A DNA stretch of 64,000 nt from DASWOJ01 sp964242415 (GTDB lineage: Bacteria; Pseudomonadota; Alphaproteobacteria; Acetobacterales; Acetobacteraceae), in the NCBI GenBank assembly GCA_964242415.1, contig CAXTAT010000030.1, positions 5,029-69,028 of the forward strand, written 5' to 3'. Under the pieces are notes generated by a model. That model saw only the letters and a list, made by a program, of their open reading frames with translations. It did not search any database and was not told the DNA's origin. Positions 40,762-49,352 of this stretch are shown here, piece by piece. Every line of letters begins with the position of its first letter. The first letter of the stretch is position 1. The position numbers and the translations under genes were made by a program.

Positions 40762-43599
40762 CTATGCCATCGCTGCGTCGATTGCCTGCGCCAGCCGCGC
40801 CAGCCCGGCGTCCACGTCCTTGCCCAAGTGCACGCGCAACGCCCGCCGCCCGCGCTCCGCCAGCACGTCGAAGTCGCCGCGCGCCTGCGCCGCCTTCACC
40901 ACGCCGAAGGTGAACTTTTCGCCGGGCACCGGCAGGTCATGCGCGTCGTCCGCGGTGATCTGCAGGAACACGCCGCTGTTCGGCCCGCCCTTGTAAGTCT
41001 GCCCCGTCGAATGCAGGAACCGCGGCCCGAAGCCGACGCAGGTGGCGACATGCCGGCTGTCGCGGATGCGGGTCCGCATGGCCGTCAGCGCCGCGACGTG
41101 CGGCGGGCGGTCGATGTAGGCCAGCAGCGCCACGTAATCGCCGGGGCCAGCGCGGTCGAGGTGGGCCTTGATCACCTCATCCAAGGTTTCCTGGCGCAGC
41201 GCGGCCTGGTCGCGCTCGTCGCTGAACAGCTTGATCCCGTCGTCGATCAGGAACGGCGTCTCGTTCGGCAGGCTGCCGGATTGGGTGTAGGCATCGGTCA
41301 GCTTGCGGGTCTCGATCTTGCTGGCCTCGACATCGGGCTGGTCGAACGGGTCGATGCCGATGATGGCGCCCGCGGTGGCAGTAGCCATCTCCCACAGGAA
41401 GAACACCTGGCCCAACTGCATCGTGCTGTGCAGCACGATGCGGACCACCGGCTGCCCGGCAGCCTCCAGGGCCGCCATTGCCGCCTCCTGCGCCGGGTCG
41501 GCGGCGCCGGACAGGGTCAGGTAGGCAAACACCCGGTCCGAGCCATACACGCCCGGAGCGCCCAACGGCTCGCCATCGACGGGCACGATGCCGTGGCCCT
41601 GCTTGCCGGTGCTTTCGGCCAGCAGTTGCTCAAGCCAGGCGCCCACATCGTGGATGGCCGGGCTGGCGACGATGGTCACTTTGTCCCGCCCGGCCTTGGC
41701 GGCAGCGCCCAGGATGCAGCCGAGCTGCACGCCGGGGTTGTGGTCCGGCGGGGTGCCGGCGGCGCAGGAGCGGACCATCTCGCTGGTCGAGCGTAGGAAA
41801 GCTCCCAGGTCTAGGCCCATCGCGGCGGCCGGCACCATGCCGAAGTTGGACAATACCGAGTAGCGCCCGCCAATGCCGGGATCGCCCATGAACACGGCGC
41901 GGAAGCCATCCTTCTCCGCCATCGCCTGCGTCTTGGAACCCGGGTCGGTCACGGCGACGAAGTGCTGACCGACTTTGCCGCCGACTGCAGCGGTCATGCG
42001 ATCCCAGAAGAACGCCTTGAAGATGTTCGGCTCCAGGGTGCTGCCGGACTTGCTGCTGACGATGCACAGGGTGCTGGCCAGGTCCACCTTCGCGGCTAGT
42101 TCCTCGATTTGCGCCGGGTCGGTGCTGTCCAGGATCAGCAACTCGGGAAATCCGTCCTGCTTGCCGAAAGTCTCGGCCAGGACTTCCGGGCCAAGGCTCG
42201 ATCCGCCCATGCCCAGCAGCAGGACGTGCTTGAAGCCGTCCGCCTTGATGCCGTCCTGGAATGCCTGCAACGCCGGCAGGTCCGCGGTGCGGTCATCGAC
42301 GATGTGCAGCCAGGCCAGCCACTTCGCCTCGTCGTGCCCGGTCCACAGCTTGGCGTCCCCGGCCCACAGGTCGCGCAGCTTGCCCGCCTTGCGCCAGTCC
42401 TCGCGCACATCGTGCACCTCCTGGGACAGCGGCTCCGGCAGCTTGGCGGACATCTGCACGAGGTGGTCGCCCAGCATCGCCGCACGCTTGGCCGCGACGG
42501 AGCCGAGCAGCTTGTCGGCGGCCTCCGCGAATTGCTTGACCCCATCCACCACCAGGGCGTCGGTGATCCCGTCCAAGTCCAGGTTGTGCTCAGCCACGGC
42601 GGCCATCACCGTGCGGGCTGCATCCAGGTCCTCAGTCAGCGACGCCCTCGCATGGCCGTGGTCGCGGAAGGCGTCCATGGTGGCGGGCGGGATAGTGTTG
42701 ACGGTGTCGCGGCCAACCAGCTCCTCGACATATAGTACATCGCTGTATGCCTTGTCCTTCACGCCCGTGCTGGCCCATAGCAGGCGCTGCGGCAGGGCAC
42801 CCGCGGCGGACAGCTTCTGCCACCGTGGGCTATCGACCATCCCCAGGTACGTCTGGTAGGCCATCTTGGCATTGGCGATGGCGACCTTTCCGCGCAGCGG
42901 CTGCAACGCCGCCTCGCCCTTGGCCACGCGCTCGTCGATGCGCTTGTCCATCACGGCGTCGATGCGGCTGACGAAGAAGCTGGCGACGCTGCTGATCCCC
43001 GCCACCGGCTCGCCCCGTGCCATGCGGTCCTCCAGCCCGGCGATGAACGCCTCCGCCACCGCCTCGTATGCCTTCTGCGCGAACAGTAGGGTGACGTTGA
43101 TATTCAGCCCTTCGCCGATCAGGGTGCGGATGGCGGCGACACCCTTGTCGGTGCCGGGCACCTTGACCATCAGGTTCTCGCGGCCGACGGCCTTCCACAG
43201 CTTGCGGGCCTCGACCACCGTCTCGTCCGTGTGCAGCGCCAGGTAGGGCGACACCTCCAGGCTGACGTAGCCGTCCACGCGGTTGGTCGCGTCCCACACC
43301 GGGCGCATCACGTCGCAGGCGTGCTGGATGTCCTCGATGGCCAGCGCCTCATAGATGTCCTGCGCGTCGTGGTCGCCGCGGCCGGCCAGGGCCTTGAAGC
43401 CGTCGTCGTAATCGGTCCCCTCGCCCATCGCCTTCTGGAAGATGGACGGGTTGCTGGTGACGCCCTTCAGCCCGTCCTGATCGATCAGCTTCTTCAGGCT
43501 GCCATCGGCTGTGAAGCTGCGCTGGATGAAGTCCAGCCACGGTGATTGTCCGAACGCCTCAAGCTGCTTGAGCGCGTTCCCGAGTGGCATGTCGTTCAT
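40762..43599 (-). CDS. Bifunctional transaldolase / glucose-6-phosphate isomerase
   Basis: A 945-residue fusion. Residues 1-370 are transaldolase: DFIQRSFTADGSLKKLID, GVTSNPSIFQKAMGE, the Schiff-base lysine in NLMVKVPGTDKG, and NVTLLFAQKAYEAVAEAF. From about 400 to the end it is glucose-6-phosphate isomerase: LLLGMGGSSLGPEVLAETF, TLCIVSSKSGSTLEPN, GGRYSVLSNFGMVPAAAMGLD and the C-terminal catalytic Lys/His region near TGQTYKGGPNSGVF. This fusion is known from acetic acid bacteria and relatives. It joins the last non-oxidative step to hexose-phosphate recycling. It overlaps tkt by four bases. Confidence 0.97.
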   Translation of the reverse strand: MNDMPLGNALKQLEAFGQSPWLDFIQRSFTADGSLKKLIDQDGLKGVTSNPSIFQKAMGEGTDYDDGFKALAGRGDHDAQDIYEALAIEDIQHACDVMRPVWDATNRVDGYVSLEVSPYLALHTDETVVEARKLWKAVGRENLMVKVPGTDKGVAAIRTLIGEGLNINVTLLFAQKAYEAVAEAFIAGLEDRMARGEPVAGISSVASFFVSRIDAVMDKRIDERVAKGEAALQPLRGKVAIANAKMAYQTYLGMVDSPRWQKLSAAGALPQRLLWASTGVKDKAYSDVLYVEELVGRDTVNTIPPATMDAFRDHGHARASLTEDLDAARTVMAAVAEHNLDLDGITDALVVDGVKQFAEAADKLLGSVAAKRAAMLGDHLVQMSAKLPEPLSQEVHDVREDWRKAGKLRDLWAGDAKLWTGHDEAKWLAWLHIVDDRTADLPALQAFQDGIKADGFKHVLLLGMGGSSLGPEVLAETFGKQDGFPELLILDSTDPAQIEELAAKVDLASTLCIVSSKSGSTLEPNIFKAFFWDRMTAAVGGKVGQHFVAVTDPGSKTQAMAEKDGFRAVFMGDPGIGGRYSVLSNFGMVPAAAMGLDLGAFLRSTSEMVRSCAAGTPPDHNPGVQLGCILGAAAKAGRDKVTIVASPAIHDVGAWLEQLLAESTGKQGHGIVPVDGEPLGAPGVYGSDRVFAYLTLSGAADPAQEAAMAALEAAGQPVVRIVLHSTMQLGQVFFLWEMATATAGAIIGIDPFDQPDVEASKIETRKLTDAYTQSGSLPNETPFLIDDGIKLFSDERDQAALRQETLDEVIKAHLDRAGPGDYVALLAYIDRPPHVAALTAMRTRIRDSRHVATCVGFGPRFLHSTGQTYKGGPNSGVFLQITADDAHDLPVPGEKFTFGVVKAAQARGDFDVLAERGRRALRVHLGKDVDAGLARLAQAIDAAMA

Positions 43600-45704
43600 G
43601 CTGCTGCCTTCCGCTTGGCTTGAGCGCGTGCCGCTTCCAGCACCTTCTCAGGCGTGAAACCGAACTTCTTCTGCAAGTCGCCCGCCGGGGCGCTGGCGCC
43701 AAAGGTGTGCATACCGATCACCTGGCCGCCCCAGCCGATGTAGCGGTCCCAGCCCATAACGGCCGCCTGCTCCACCGCCACCCGGCCCAGCACCGAGTGC
43801 GGCAGGACCTCGTTCTTGTAGGCGTCGTCCTGGCTCTCGAACAATTCCCAGCTCGGCATCGACACCACGCGGGACTTGATCCCCTCGGCCTGCAAAGCAT
43901 CGTGCGCGCCCAAGCACAGCGTCAGCTCGCTGCCAGTGCCCATCAGGATCACCTCGGGCGTGCCATCGCTATCGGCCACGATGTAGGCGCCGCGGTCCAC
44001 GCCGCTCGCCGCGCCGTACTTGGACCGGTCGATGGTCGGCAGCGCCTGGCGGCTGAGGATCAGCGCGACGGGCTTCTCATGCTGCTTCATCGCCACGCGC
44101 CAGCACTCGGCGACCTCGTTGGCGTCGGCCGGGCGCAGCACGATCAGGCCGGGAACGGAGCGCAGGGCGACAAGCTGCTCGACCGGCTGGTGCGTCGGCC
44201 CGTCCTCGCCCACGCCGATGCTGTCATGTGTGAAGATATAGATCACCGGCAGCTCCATGATCGCCGCCAGGCGGATCGGCGGCTTCATGTAGTCGCTGAA
44301 GATCAGGAAGCCCGACGCATAGGAGCGCAGCCCCGCCAGGGCCAGGCCGTTGCAGATCGACCCCATTGCGTGCTCGCGGATGCCGAAGTGCAAGTTGCGC
44401 CCGGCATAGTCGTCGCGCTCGAAGCTGTTGGCGCCGGGGAAGGTCAAGTTGGACTTTGTGGACGGCGACAGGTCGGCCGCGCCGCCGATCAGCCAAGGGA
44501 CGTTCTGGGCGATGGCGTTCAGCACCTTTTGCGAGCTGTCGCGCGACGCAAGGCCCTTGGCGTCGGCAGGGAACTCGGGGATGGACTTGTCCCAGCCGTC
44601 CGGCAATTGGTGGTGGTCCATCTGGTCCAGCTCGGCCGCCAGCGCCGGGTAAGCCTTGCGATACTCGGCCAGCTTGCCCATCCACAGGTGCCGCAGGTTG
44701 GCGCTGCGGGCGCCCATGCGCTTGGTGAACTCCTCCCGCACGCCGTCGGGCACCAGGAATTTCTCGTCTTCCGGCCAGCCGTAGAAGCGCTTGGCGGCCT
44801 TGATCTCCTCGTCGCCCAGCGGCTCGCCGTGCGCCTCGCGAGTACCCTGCTTCTTCGGCGCGCCGTAGCCGATGATGCTGTGCACCATGATGAAGGTCGG
44901 GCGGTCGGTGACGCCCTCGGCCTCAGTCAGCGCGGCGTCGAAGGCAGCAGTGTCGTTGGCGTCGTTCACATGGATGACATGCCAGCCATACGCGGCGAAC
45001 CGCGCCCCCACGTCCTCGTCGAAGGCCAGGCTGGTCGCGCCCTCAATGGTGATGCGGTTGCTGTCATAAATCCACACCAGGTTCGACAACCCAAGGTGCC
45101 CGGCGGTGCTGGCGGCCTCGCTGGCGACGCCCTCCATCATGTCGCCGTCGCCGCACAGGGCGTAGATGCGATAGGTATACAGCTCGAAGCCCGGCTGGTT
45201 GTAGCGTGTCTCAAACCAACGCTGCGCCATTGCCATGCCGACCGAGTTGGCCACGCCCTGCCCGAGCGGCCCCGTCGTGGTCTCGACGCCCGAGGTGTAG
45301 CTGTACTCCGGGTGCCCCGGCGTCACGCTGCTGAGCTGGCGGAATTGCTTGATGTCGTCCAGCGACACTGCTTCCTGCTGCGTCGGGCCGTCCTCGCCGA
45401 TGCGCCTGGTGCCGCTGAGGTGCAGCAGCGAGTACAGCAGCATGGACGCATGGCCGACCGACAGCACGAAACGGTCGCGGTTGGGCCAGGTCGGGTCCAT
45501 GGGATCGAACCGCAGGCGATCCTGCCATAGGGTATAGGCCACTGGCGCCAAGGCCATCGGCGTGCCGGGATGGCCGGACTTGGCCTTCTGCACAGCGTCC
45601 ATGGAAAGGGTGCGGATGGTGTCGATACAGAGCTTGTCGATCCCCGTGGGACCGGTGCTGCTGCCTGCGCCCGGACGGGTCGCGGTGTCGCCATCTGCTG
45701 CCAT
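43596..45704 (-). CDS. tkt: Transketolase
   Basis: A 702-residue thiamine-diphosphate enzyme that moves two-carbon units between sugar phosphates. Visible landmarks are KAKSGHPGTPMALAPVAYTL, the ThDP motif LCGDGDMMEGVASEAASTAGH with the GDG start, the Glu of the active site in NLHFGIREHAMGSICNG, and THDSIGVGEDGPTHQPVEQL. The ATG at 45704 was chosen just before the acidic linker; a longer frame upstream has no ribosome site. It is the first gene of the pentose phosphate operon and overlaps tal-pgi by ATGA, which couples their synthesis. Confidence 0.98.
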   Translation of the reverse strand: MAADGDTATRPGAGSSTGPTGIDKLCIDTIRTLSMDAVQKAKSGHPGTPMALAPVAYTLWQDRLRFDPMDPTWPNRDRFVLSVGHASMLLYSLLHLSGTRRIGEDGPTQQEAVSLDDIKQFRQLSSVTPGHPEYSYTSGVETTTGPLGQGVANSVGMAMAQRWFETRYNQPGFELYTYRIYALCGDGDMMEGVASEAASTAGHLGLSNLVWIYDSNRITIEGATSLAFDEDVGARFAAYGWHVIHVNDANDTAAFDAALTEAEGVTDRPTFIMVHSIIGYGAPKKQGTREAHGEPLGDEEIKAAKRFYGWPEDEKFLVPDGVREEFTKRMGARSANLRHLWMGKLAEYRKAYPALAAELDQMDHHQLPDGWDKSIPEFPADAKGLASRDSSQKVLNAIAQNVPWLIGGAADLSPSTKSNLTFPGANSFERDDYAGRNLHFGIREHAMGSICNGLALAGLRSYASGFLIFSDYMKPPIRLAAIMELPVIYIFTHDSIGVGEDGPTHQPVEQLVALRSVPGLIVLRPADANEVAECWRVAMKQHEKPVALILSRQALPTIDRSKYGAASGVDRGAYIVADSDGTPEVILMGTGSELTLCLGAHDALQAEGIKSRVVSMPSWELFESQDDAYKNEVLPHSVLGRVAVEQAAVMGWDRYIGWGGQVIGMHTFGASAPAGDLQKKFGFTPEKVLEAARAQAKRKAAA

Positions 45705-45891
45705 GATCTGCGTGTCCCCTGTGGTCGCCTGGGAAGTGTGGCCCGCACAGGGGCCAGTGGGCAAGCTGGACGCGCTGCCTGTGTCCGGTAACGTGCATTA
45801 GGCGAAGCCGGTTGCGTGTGTTCGTTCCGTGAAGCCGGTATCTTTTGCCGGGCCGGGCGCGTTACGCGTCCTCCCCCGCATCCGGACCCCA

Positions 45892-47322
45892 ATGCCCGAC
45901 ACGCCGACGCTGGCCGCCCTGCCTGTCCAGGCCACCCCCGCTGCCCCCGCCGCCATGACGGCTGGACCAGTCGGGCCGCTGCTGGTCAGCCTGACCCTGC
46001 CGATGGTCGGCGCGGTGCTGTCCCTCATCGGCTACTCGGTGGCGGAGACCTGGTTCATCGCCCGGCTCGGCCCGCAGGCGCTGTCGGCGGTCAGCTTCAC
46101 ATTTCCGGTGACGATGGTGGTGATCAGCCTGGCCATCGGCCTCGGCGCCGGCACGTCGGCCGTGGTGGCGCGGGCGCTGGGGGCCGGGGAGGCTGCGGCG
46201 AGCGCGCTGGTGGTGGACGCGCTGCTGCTGACGGCGGTCCTGGGCGTGGCGGCGGCGGCGCTGGGAGAGGTGGTGATCGGCCCGCTGTTCCTTGCCTTGG
46301 GAGCGCCCGAGGCGCTGCTGCCGCTGATTGCCGGATACCTTCGCATCTGGTTCCCGGCGGCCACCTTGTTCATGACGGCCATGGTGGGGCTGAGCGCGGC
46401 GTGGGCGGCGGGCGATGCGCGGTTCCAGGGCGTTGCCATGGCGGGGGCGGCGCTGCTGAACCTGGCCGTGGCGGCGCCGGTCATCTTCGGCCTGGATGGC
46501 CTGCCCGGCCTGAATATACCAGGCCTGAATGTACAAGGTCTGGGCCTGCGCGGCGCGGCGGTGGCCAACGCGCTGTCCTGGGGGCCGCTGCTGCTGGCGA
46601 CGCTGTGGCGGCTGCGGTCCCTGGGGCTGCTGGCGGATGGGTTGCCGACGCCCGCGCGCTTCGTGGCCTCGACCCGGCGCGTGCTGCATGTCGGGCTGCC
46701 GGCGGCGGGGACCAACACGATCATCCCGGTGTCGGCGGCCATCGTCACCGCGATCCTGGCGACGTACGGCGCAAAGGCGGTGGCCGGGTTCGGCGTGGCC
46801 GGGCGGATCGAGAGCCTGTCCATGGTGGCGTTCTTTGCGTTATCGGCGGTGATGAACCCGTTTGCCGGGCAGAACGCCGGGGCGGGGCGGCTGGACCGGG
46901 TGCGGGCGGCGGTGCGGGTCAGCTTTGGCTTTTGCCTTGCGCTGGGGGCGGTGCTGGCGGTGGGGCTGTGGTTCGCCGGGCCATGGATCGGGGCGCGGTT
47001 CAGCGGGGACGCGGAGGTGTCGGCGGCGACGGCGGCCTACCTCGCCATCGTGCCGGTCAGCTATGGAATGGCGGGGATCATCGCGGTGGCGAACTCGGCG
47101 TTCAACGGGCTGAACCGGCCCGGCGCCGCGGTGCTGATCTCGGTGGCGCGGATGATGGGCGTGAACGTGCCGGTGGCCTGGCTGGGCGGACGGCTATTCG
47201 GGGCCGATGGGGTGTTCCTCGGGGTGTGCGTGGCGAACATCGTGGTGGGCGCCGGGGCCGCCTGGTGGATTTGGCGGGTGACGGCACCGGCCGTGCAGCC
47301 ATCGGCCGCGCTGGCGCGTTAG
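45892..47322 (+). CDS. MATE family efflux transporter
   Basis: An approximately 476-residue multidrug/Na+ or H+ antiporter of twelve helices in two six-helix halves. GPLLVSLTLPMVGAVLSLI opens half one and STRRVLHVGLPAAGTNTI opens half two. The halves are joined near residue 230 by a short Gly/Leu insert that repeats PGLN (LPGLNIPGLNVQGLGLRG). The frame extends 21 codons upstream to a GTG at 45829, but ATG 45892 is the better candidate since membrane helices start soon after. No ribosome site is clear for either. It is divergent from the tkt operon. Confidence 0.92.
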   Translation: MPDTPTLAALPVQATPAAPAAMTAGPVGPLLVSLTLPMVGAVLSLIGYSVAETWFIARLGPQALSAVSFTFPVTMVVISLAIGLGAGTSAVVARALGAGEAAASALVVDALLLTAVLGVAAAALGEVVIGPLFLALGAPEALLPLIAGYLRIWFPAATLFMTAMVGLSAAWAAGDARFQGVAMAGAALLNLAVAAPVIFGLDGLPGLNIPGLNVQGLGLRGAAVANALSWGPLLLATLWRLRSLGLLADGLPTPARFVASTRRVLHVGLPAAGTNTIIPVSAAIVTAILATYGAKAVAGFGVAGRIESLSMVAFFALSAVMNPFAGQNAGAGRLDRVRAAVRVSFGFCLALGAVLAVGLWFAGPWIGARFSGDAEVSAATAAYLAIVPVSYGMAGIIAVANSAFNGLNRPGAAVLISVARMMGVNVPVAWLGGRLFGADGVFLGVCVANIVVGAGAAWWIWRVTAPAVQPSAALAR

Positions 47323-47347
47323 CCGCCCCTCAACCCGGGGTGCCGCC

Positions 47348-48010
47348 ATGCCTGTTGCCGTGATCTTCGATGTCGATGGAACGCTGGTCGATTCCGTCGA
47401 TGCCCATGCCGAGGCTTGGCACCGCGTGCTGGCCGAGTTTGGCCACGACGTTCCGGTCGAGCGCACCCGCGCGCAGATCGGCAAGGGTGGGGACGAGCTG
47501 CTGAAGGAGTTCCTGTCCGCGCAGGAGATCGAGCAGCACGGCAAAGCCATCGACAAGCGCCGGTCCGAGATGTTCAAGGCGGACTACTTGGACGGGGTGC
47601 AGCCGTTCCCGGGCGTGCGCGCCCTGTTCGAGCGGCTGCTTGCGGACGGGCACAAGCTTGCCCTGGGCAGCTCCGGCAACGAGAACGAGGTGGCGCACTA
47701 TAAGGCGCTGCTCGGCATCGAGGACCTGGACCTCGTGCAGACGACATCGCAGGACGCGGAACGGTCGAAGCCGCATCCGGACATCTTCAAGGCGGCGCTG
47801 GGCAAGCTGGAGATGGCGGCGGGCGCGGCGGTTGCCGTGGGCGACACGCCGTATGACGCCATCGCGGCCGTGAAGGCGGGGATGGGCGCCGTGGGCGTGC
47901 TGTGCGGCGGGTTCCCGGCTGGCGACCTGCGCGGCGCCGGGTGCGTGGCGCTGTTCGATGGCCCGGCGGACCTGCTGGCGCGGTACAAGGGGTCGCCGCT
48001 GGATCGCTGA
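47348..48010 (+). CDS. HAD-superfamily hydrolase, phosphoglycolate/beta-phosphoglucomutase type
   Basis: A 220-residue phosphatase. Motif I is VIFDVDGTLVDSVDAHAEAW, motif II is LALGSSGNENEV, the lysine of motif III lies in AERSKPHPDIFKAAL, and motif IV is AVAVGDTPYDAIAA. An alpha-helical cap separates motifs I and II (subtype IA). Substrates in this group include phosphoglycolate, glucose-1-phosphate and other small phosphomonoesters. The MATE gene ends 25 bases upstream, so the two may be co-transcribed. The function is generic. Confidence 0.92.
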   Translation: MPVAVIFDVDGTLVDSVDAHAEAWHRVLAEFGHDVPVERTRAQIGKGGDELLKEFLSAQEIEQHGKAIDKRRSEMFKADYLDGVQPFPGVRALFERLLADGHKLALGSSGNENEVAHYKALLGIEDLDLVQTTSQDAERSKPHPDIFKAALGKLEMAAGAAVAVGDTPYDAIAAVKAGMGAVGVLCGGFPAGDLRGAGCVALFDGPADLLARYKGSPLDR

Positions 48011-48041
48011 CACGATCTCGTCGACCTGCCATTGCTGACCC

Positions 48042-48371
48042 ATGGCGATCCCCGGCCGTTCGCCCAGTGGGAGTGCCGCGTGCGGTCCCGTTGCCGATGG
48101 GGTCACGCAGGCTCGCGTCGCCCGCGAACGCGCAATCATCGCGCGTGCGAACGCCAACCTGGATGCTGGGCTGGGCGTCGATTGGGATGCGGTAAAGGCA
48201 TGGCTTCTGGAACCTGGCCGTGAGGGCGACCAACCGGCGGCTGCAACGGCGCCTGCCATAGCGGGCATCGGCCATGGCGCGCCGGGTTACGGTTGCCCCG
48301 GCAGCCGGGCACGCGAGGCAACTGGCGGTTGTGTCCATCAGACATGCTTACACTCTGTAACTCCAAGGTAG
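48042..48371 (+). pseudogene. Antitoxin-like small protein, probably a remnant
   Basis: Within a 109-codon frame only residues 22-58 look like a real protein. The segment VTQARVARERAIIARANANL, then GVDWDAVKAWLL, resembles the C-terminal half of ParD/Phd-like type II antitoxins, where the phrase DWDAVKAWL is common. The expected N-terminal DNA-binding part is missing, the flanks have no recognisable homology, and no toxin gene is adjacent. I therefore read it as decayed or as a small protein of unknown role. Confidence is low. Confidence 0.35.
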
Positions 48372-48424
48372 TCCCGCCGTTACATGACTGACCTACACCC
48401 TTCTCCGCAGCAGGAGGGGTGGCT

Positions 48425-49222
48425 ATGTTCAATCAGAAGTTGAGGTCACTGGTCTTCTTCCACATCGCCAAAACAGGCGGCACCAGCGCGACCGCAGCCC
48501 TGCGCGAGGTGTTCCCCGTCGCCGTCACCAGCAACGGCAACCTCTCCAATGCTTGCTGGGCAAGCAGCCCGGCCGCCGGCGATCCCCGGCAGGGCGACCT
48601 CCTGTATCATGGCCATCCCGAACACGGTGTCGCATGGAACGTGCCGCGGGGTGCAATCACCGCAACCGTGCTGCGTGAGCCAGAGGAGCATGCGGTGTCG
48701 AGCTACTTTCACCTGCTGCGAAACCCGGACCTGCCGCTGCATGGCATGGCGGTCCGACTGGGGTTCACCGGCCTGATGAGGGCGCACTGGCCGCTGCTGG
48801 CGTTCCAGGCGATCTCGCTGGACGTGGCGATCTCCCAGACGCCGATCGACACGCCGGAGCGGTTCTTCTCGCGCTTGCCGGGCGTCCGGCGCTTCCTGAA
48901 GCGCATTCACGTGGTCGGCTGCCTCGATCAGCTCGACACCGTGCTGCAGGCCGCGGTGCAGCGCACCGGCCGGGCGCCGCCGCCTGTGGCCCCGCGCCTC
49001 AACACCGCGGCCGAGTTCGGCGTGGGGCAGCATGAGGTGGAGCAGCTCCGGGCGGACTACCGCAACCTGGCCGATGCGCCGCTACTGCGGCACGTCATGG
49101 CGGCCGAGACGATGCTGGTTGCCCAGGCAAAACGGCGGGGCGCCAGCCGCTTGGGCTTCTGGCCGCTGCCACTCGGCGGGCTTCGGGAGTGGCGACAGGG
49201 GGTCTCGCCGGTATCGATCTGA
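48425..49222 (+). CDS. Sulfotransferase family protein
   Basis: A 265-residue enzyme of the membrane-associated carbohydrate sulfotransferase type. The PAPS 5'-phosphosulfate loop is LVFFHIAKTGGTSATAALRE and the 3'-phosphate block is ATVLREPEEHAVSSYFHLLR. The ATG at 48425 has AGGAGG seven bases before it, which decides against the GTG two codons earlier. There is no signal peptide, so it acts in the cytoplasm or at the membrane face. It would transfer sulfate to a sugar or other hydroxyl acceptor. The neighbours do not reveal the substrate. Confidence 0.87.
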   Translation: MFNQKLRSLVFFHIAKTGGTSATAALREVFPVAVTSNGNLSNACWASSPAAGDPRQGDLLYHGHPEHGVAWNVPRGAITATVLREPEEHAVSSYFHLLRNPDLPLHGMAVRLGFTGLMRAHWPLLAFQAISLDVAISQTPIDTPERFFSRLPGVRRFLKRIHVVGCLDQLDTVLQAAVQRTGRAPPPVAPRLNTAAEFGVGQHEVEQLRADYRNLADAPLLRHVMAAETMLVAQAKRRGASRLGFWPLPLGGLREWRQGVSPVSI

Positions 49223-49352
49223 TCCTGCGCCGGACTCGGCGCCGGGCCACGCGCCCGGAGCCGTGCTGCACCGCACGCCATCATGGTACGAGCGGGCTGG
49301 CACGAGCGGGACCCCCTCGACGCGCCGGGCTGTCGTTGCCACTTGATCGCCT

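Noticed and set aside
47330..48268. 312-codon minus-strand frame opposite the HAD phosphatase gene.
   Set aside because: No domain; the HAD motifs on the plus strand are complete.
49223..49352. LexA/SOS box upstream of uvrB.
   Set aside because: No GTTC-N7-GTTC or GAAC-N7-GAAC pattern was found there; a single GAAC before uvrC is not enough either.
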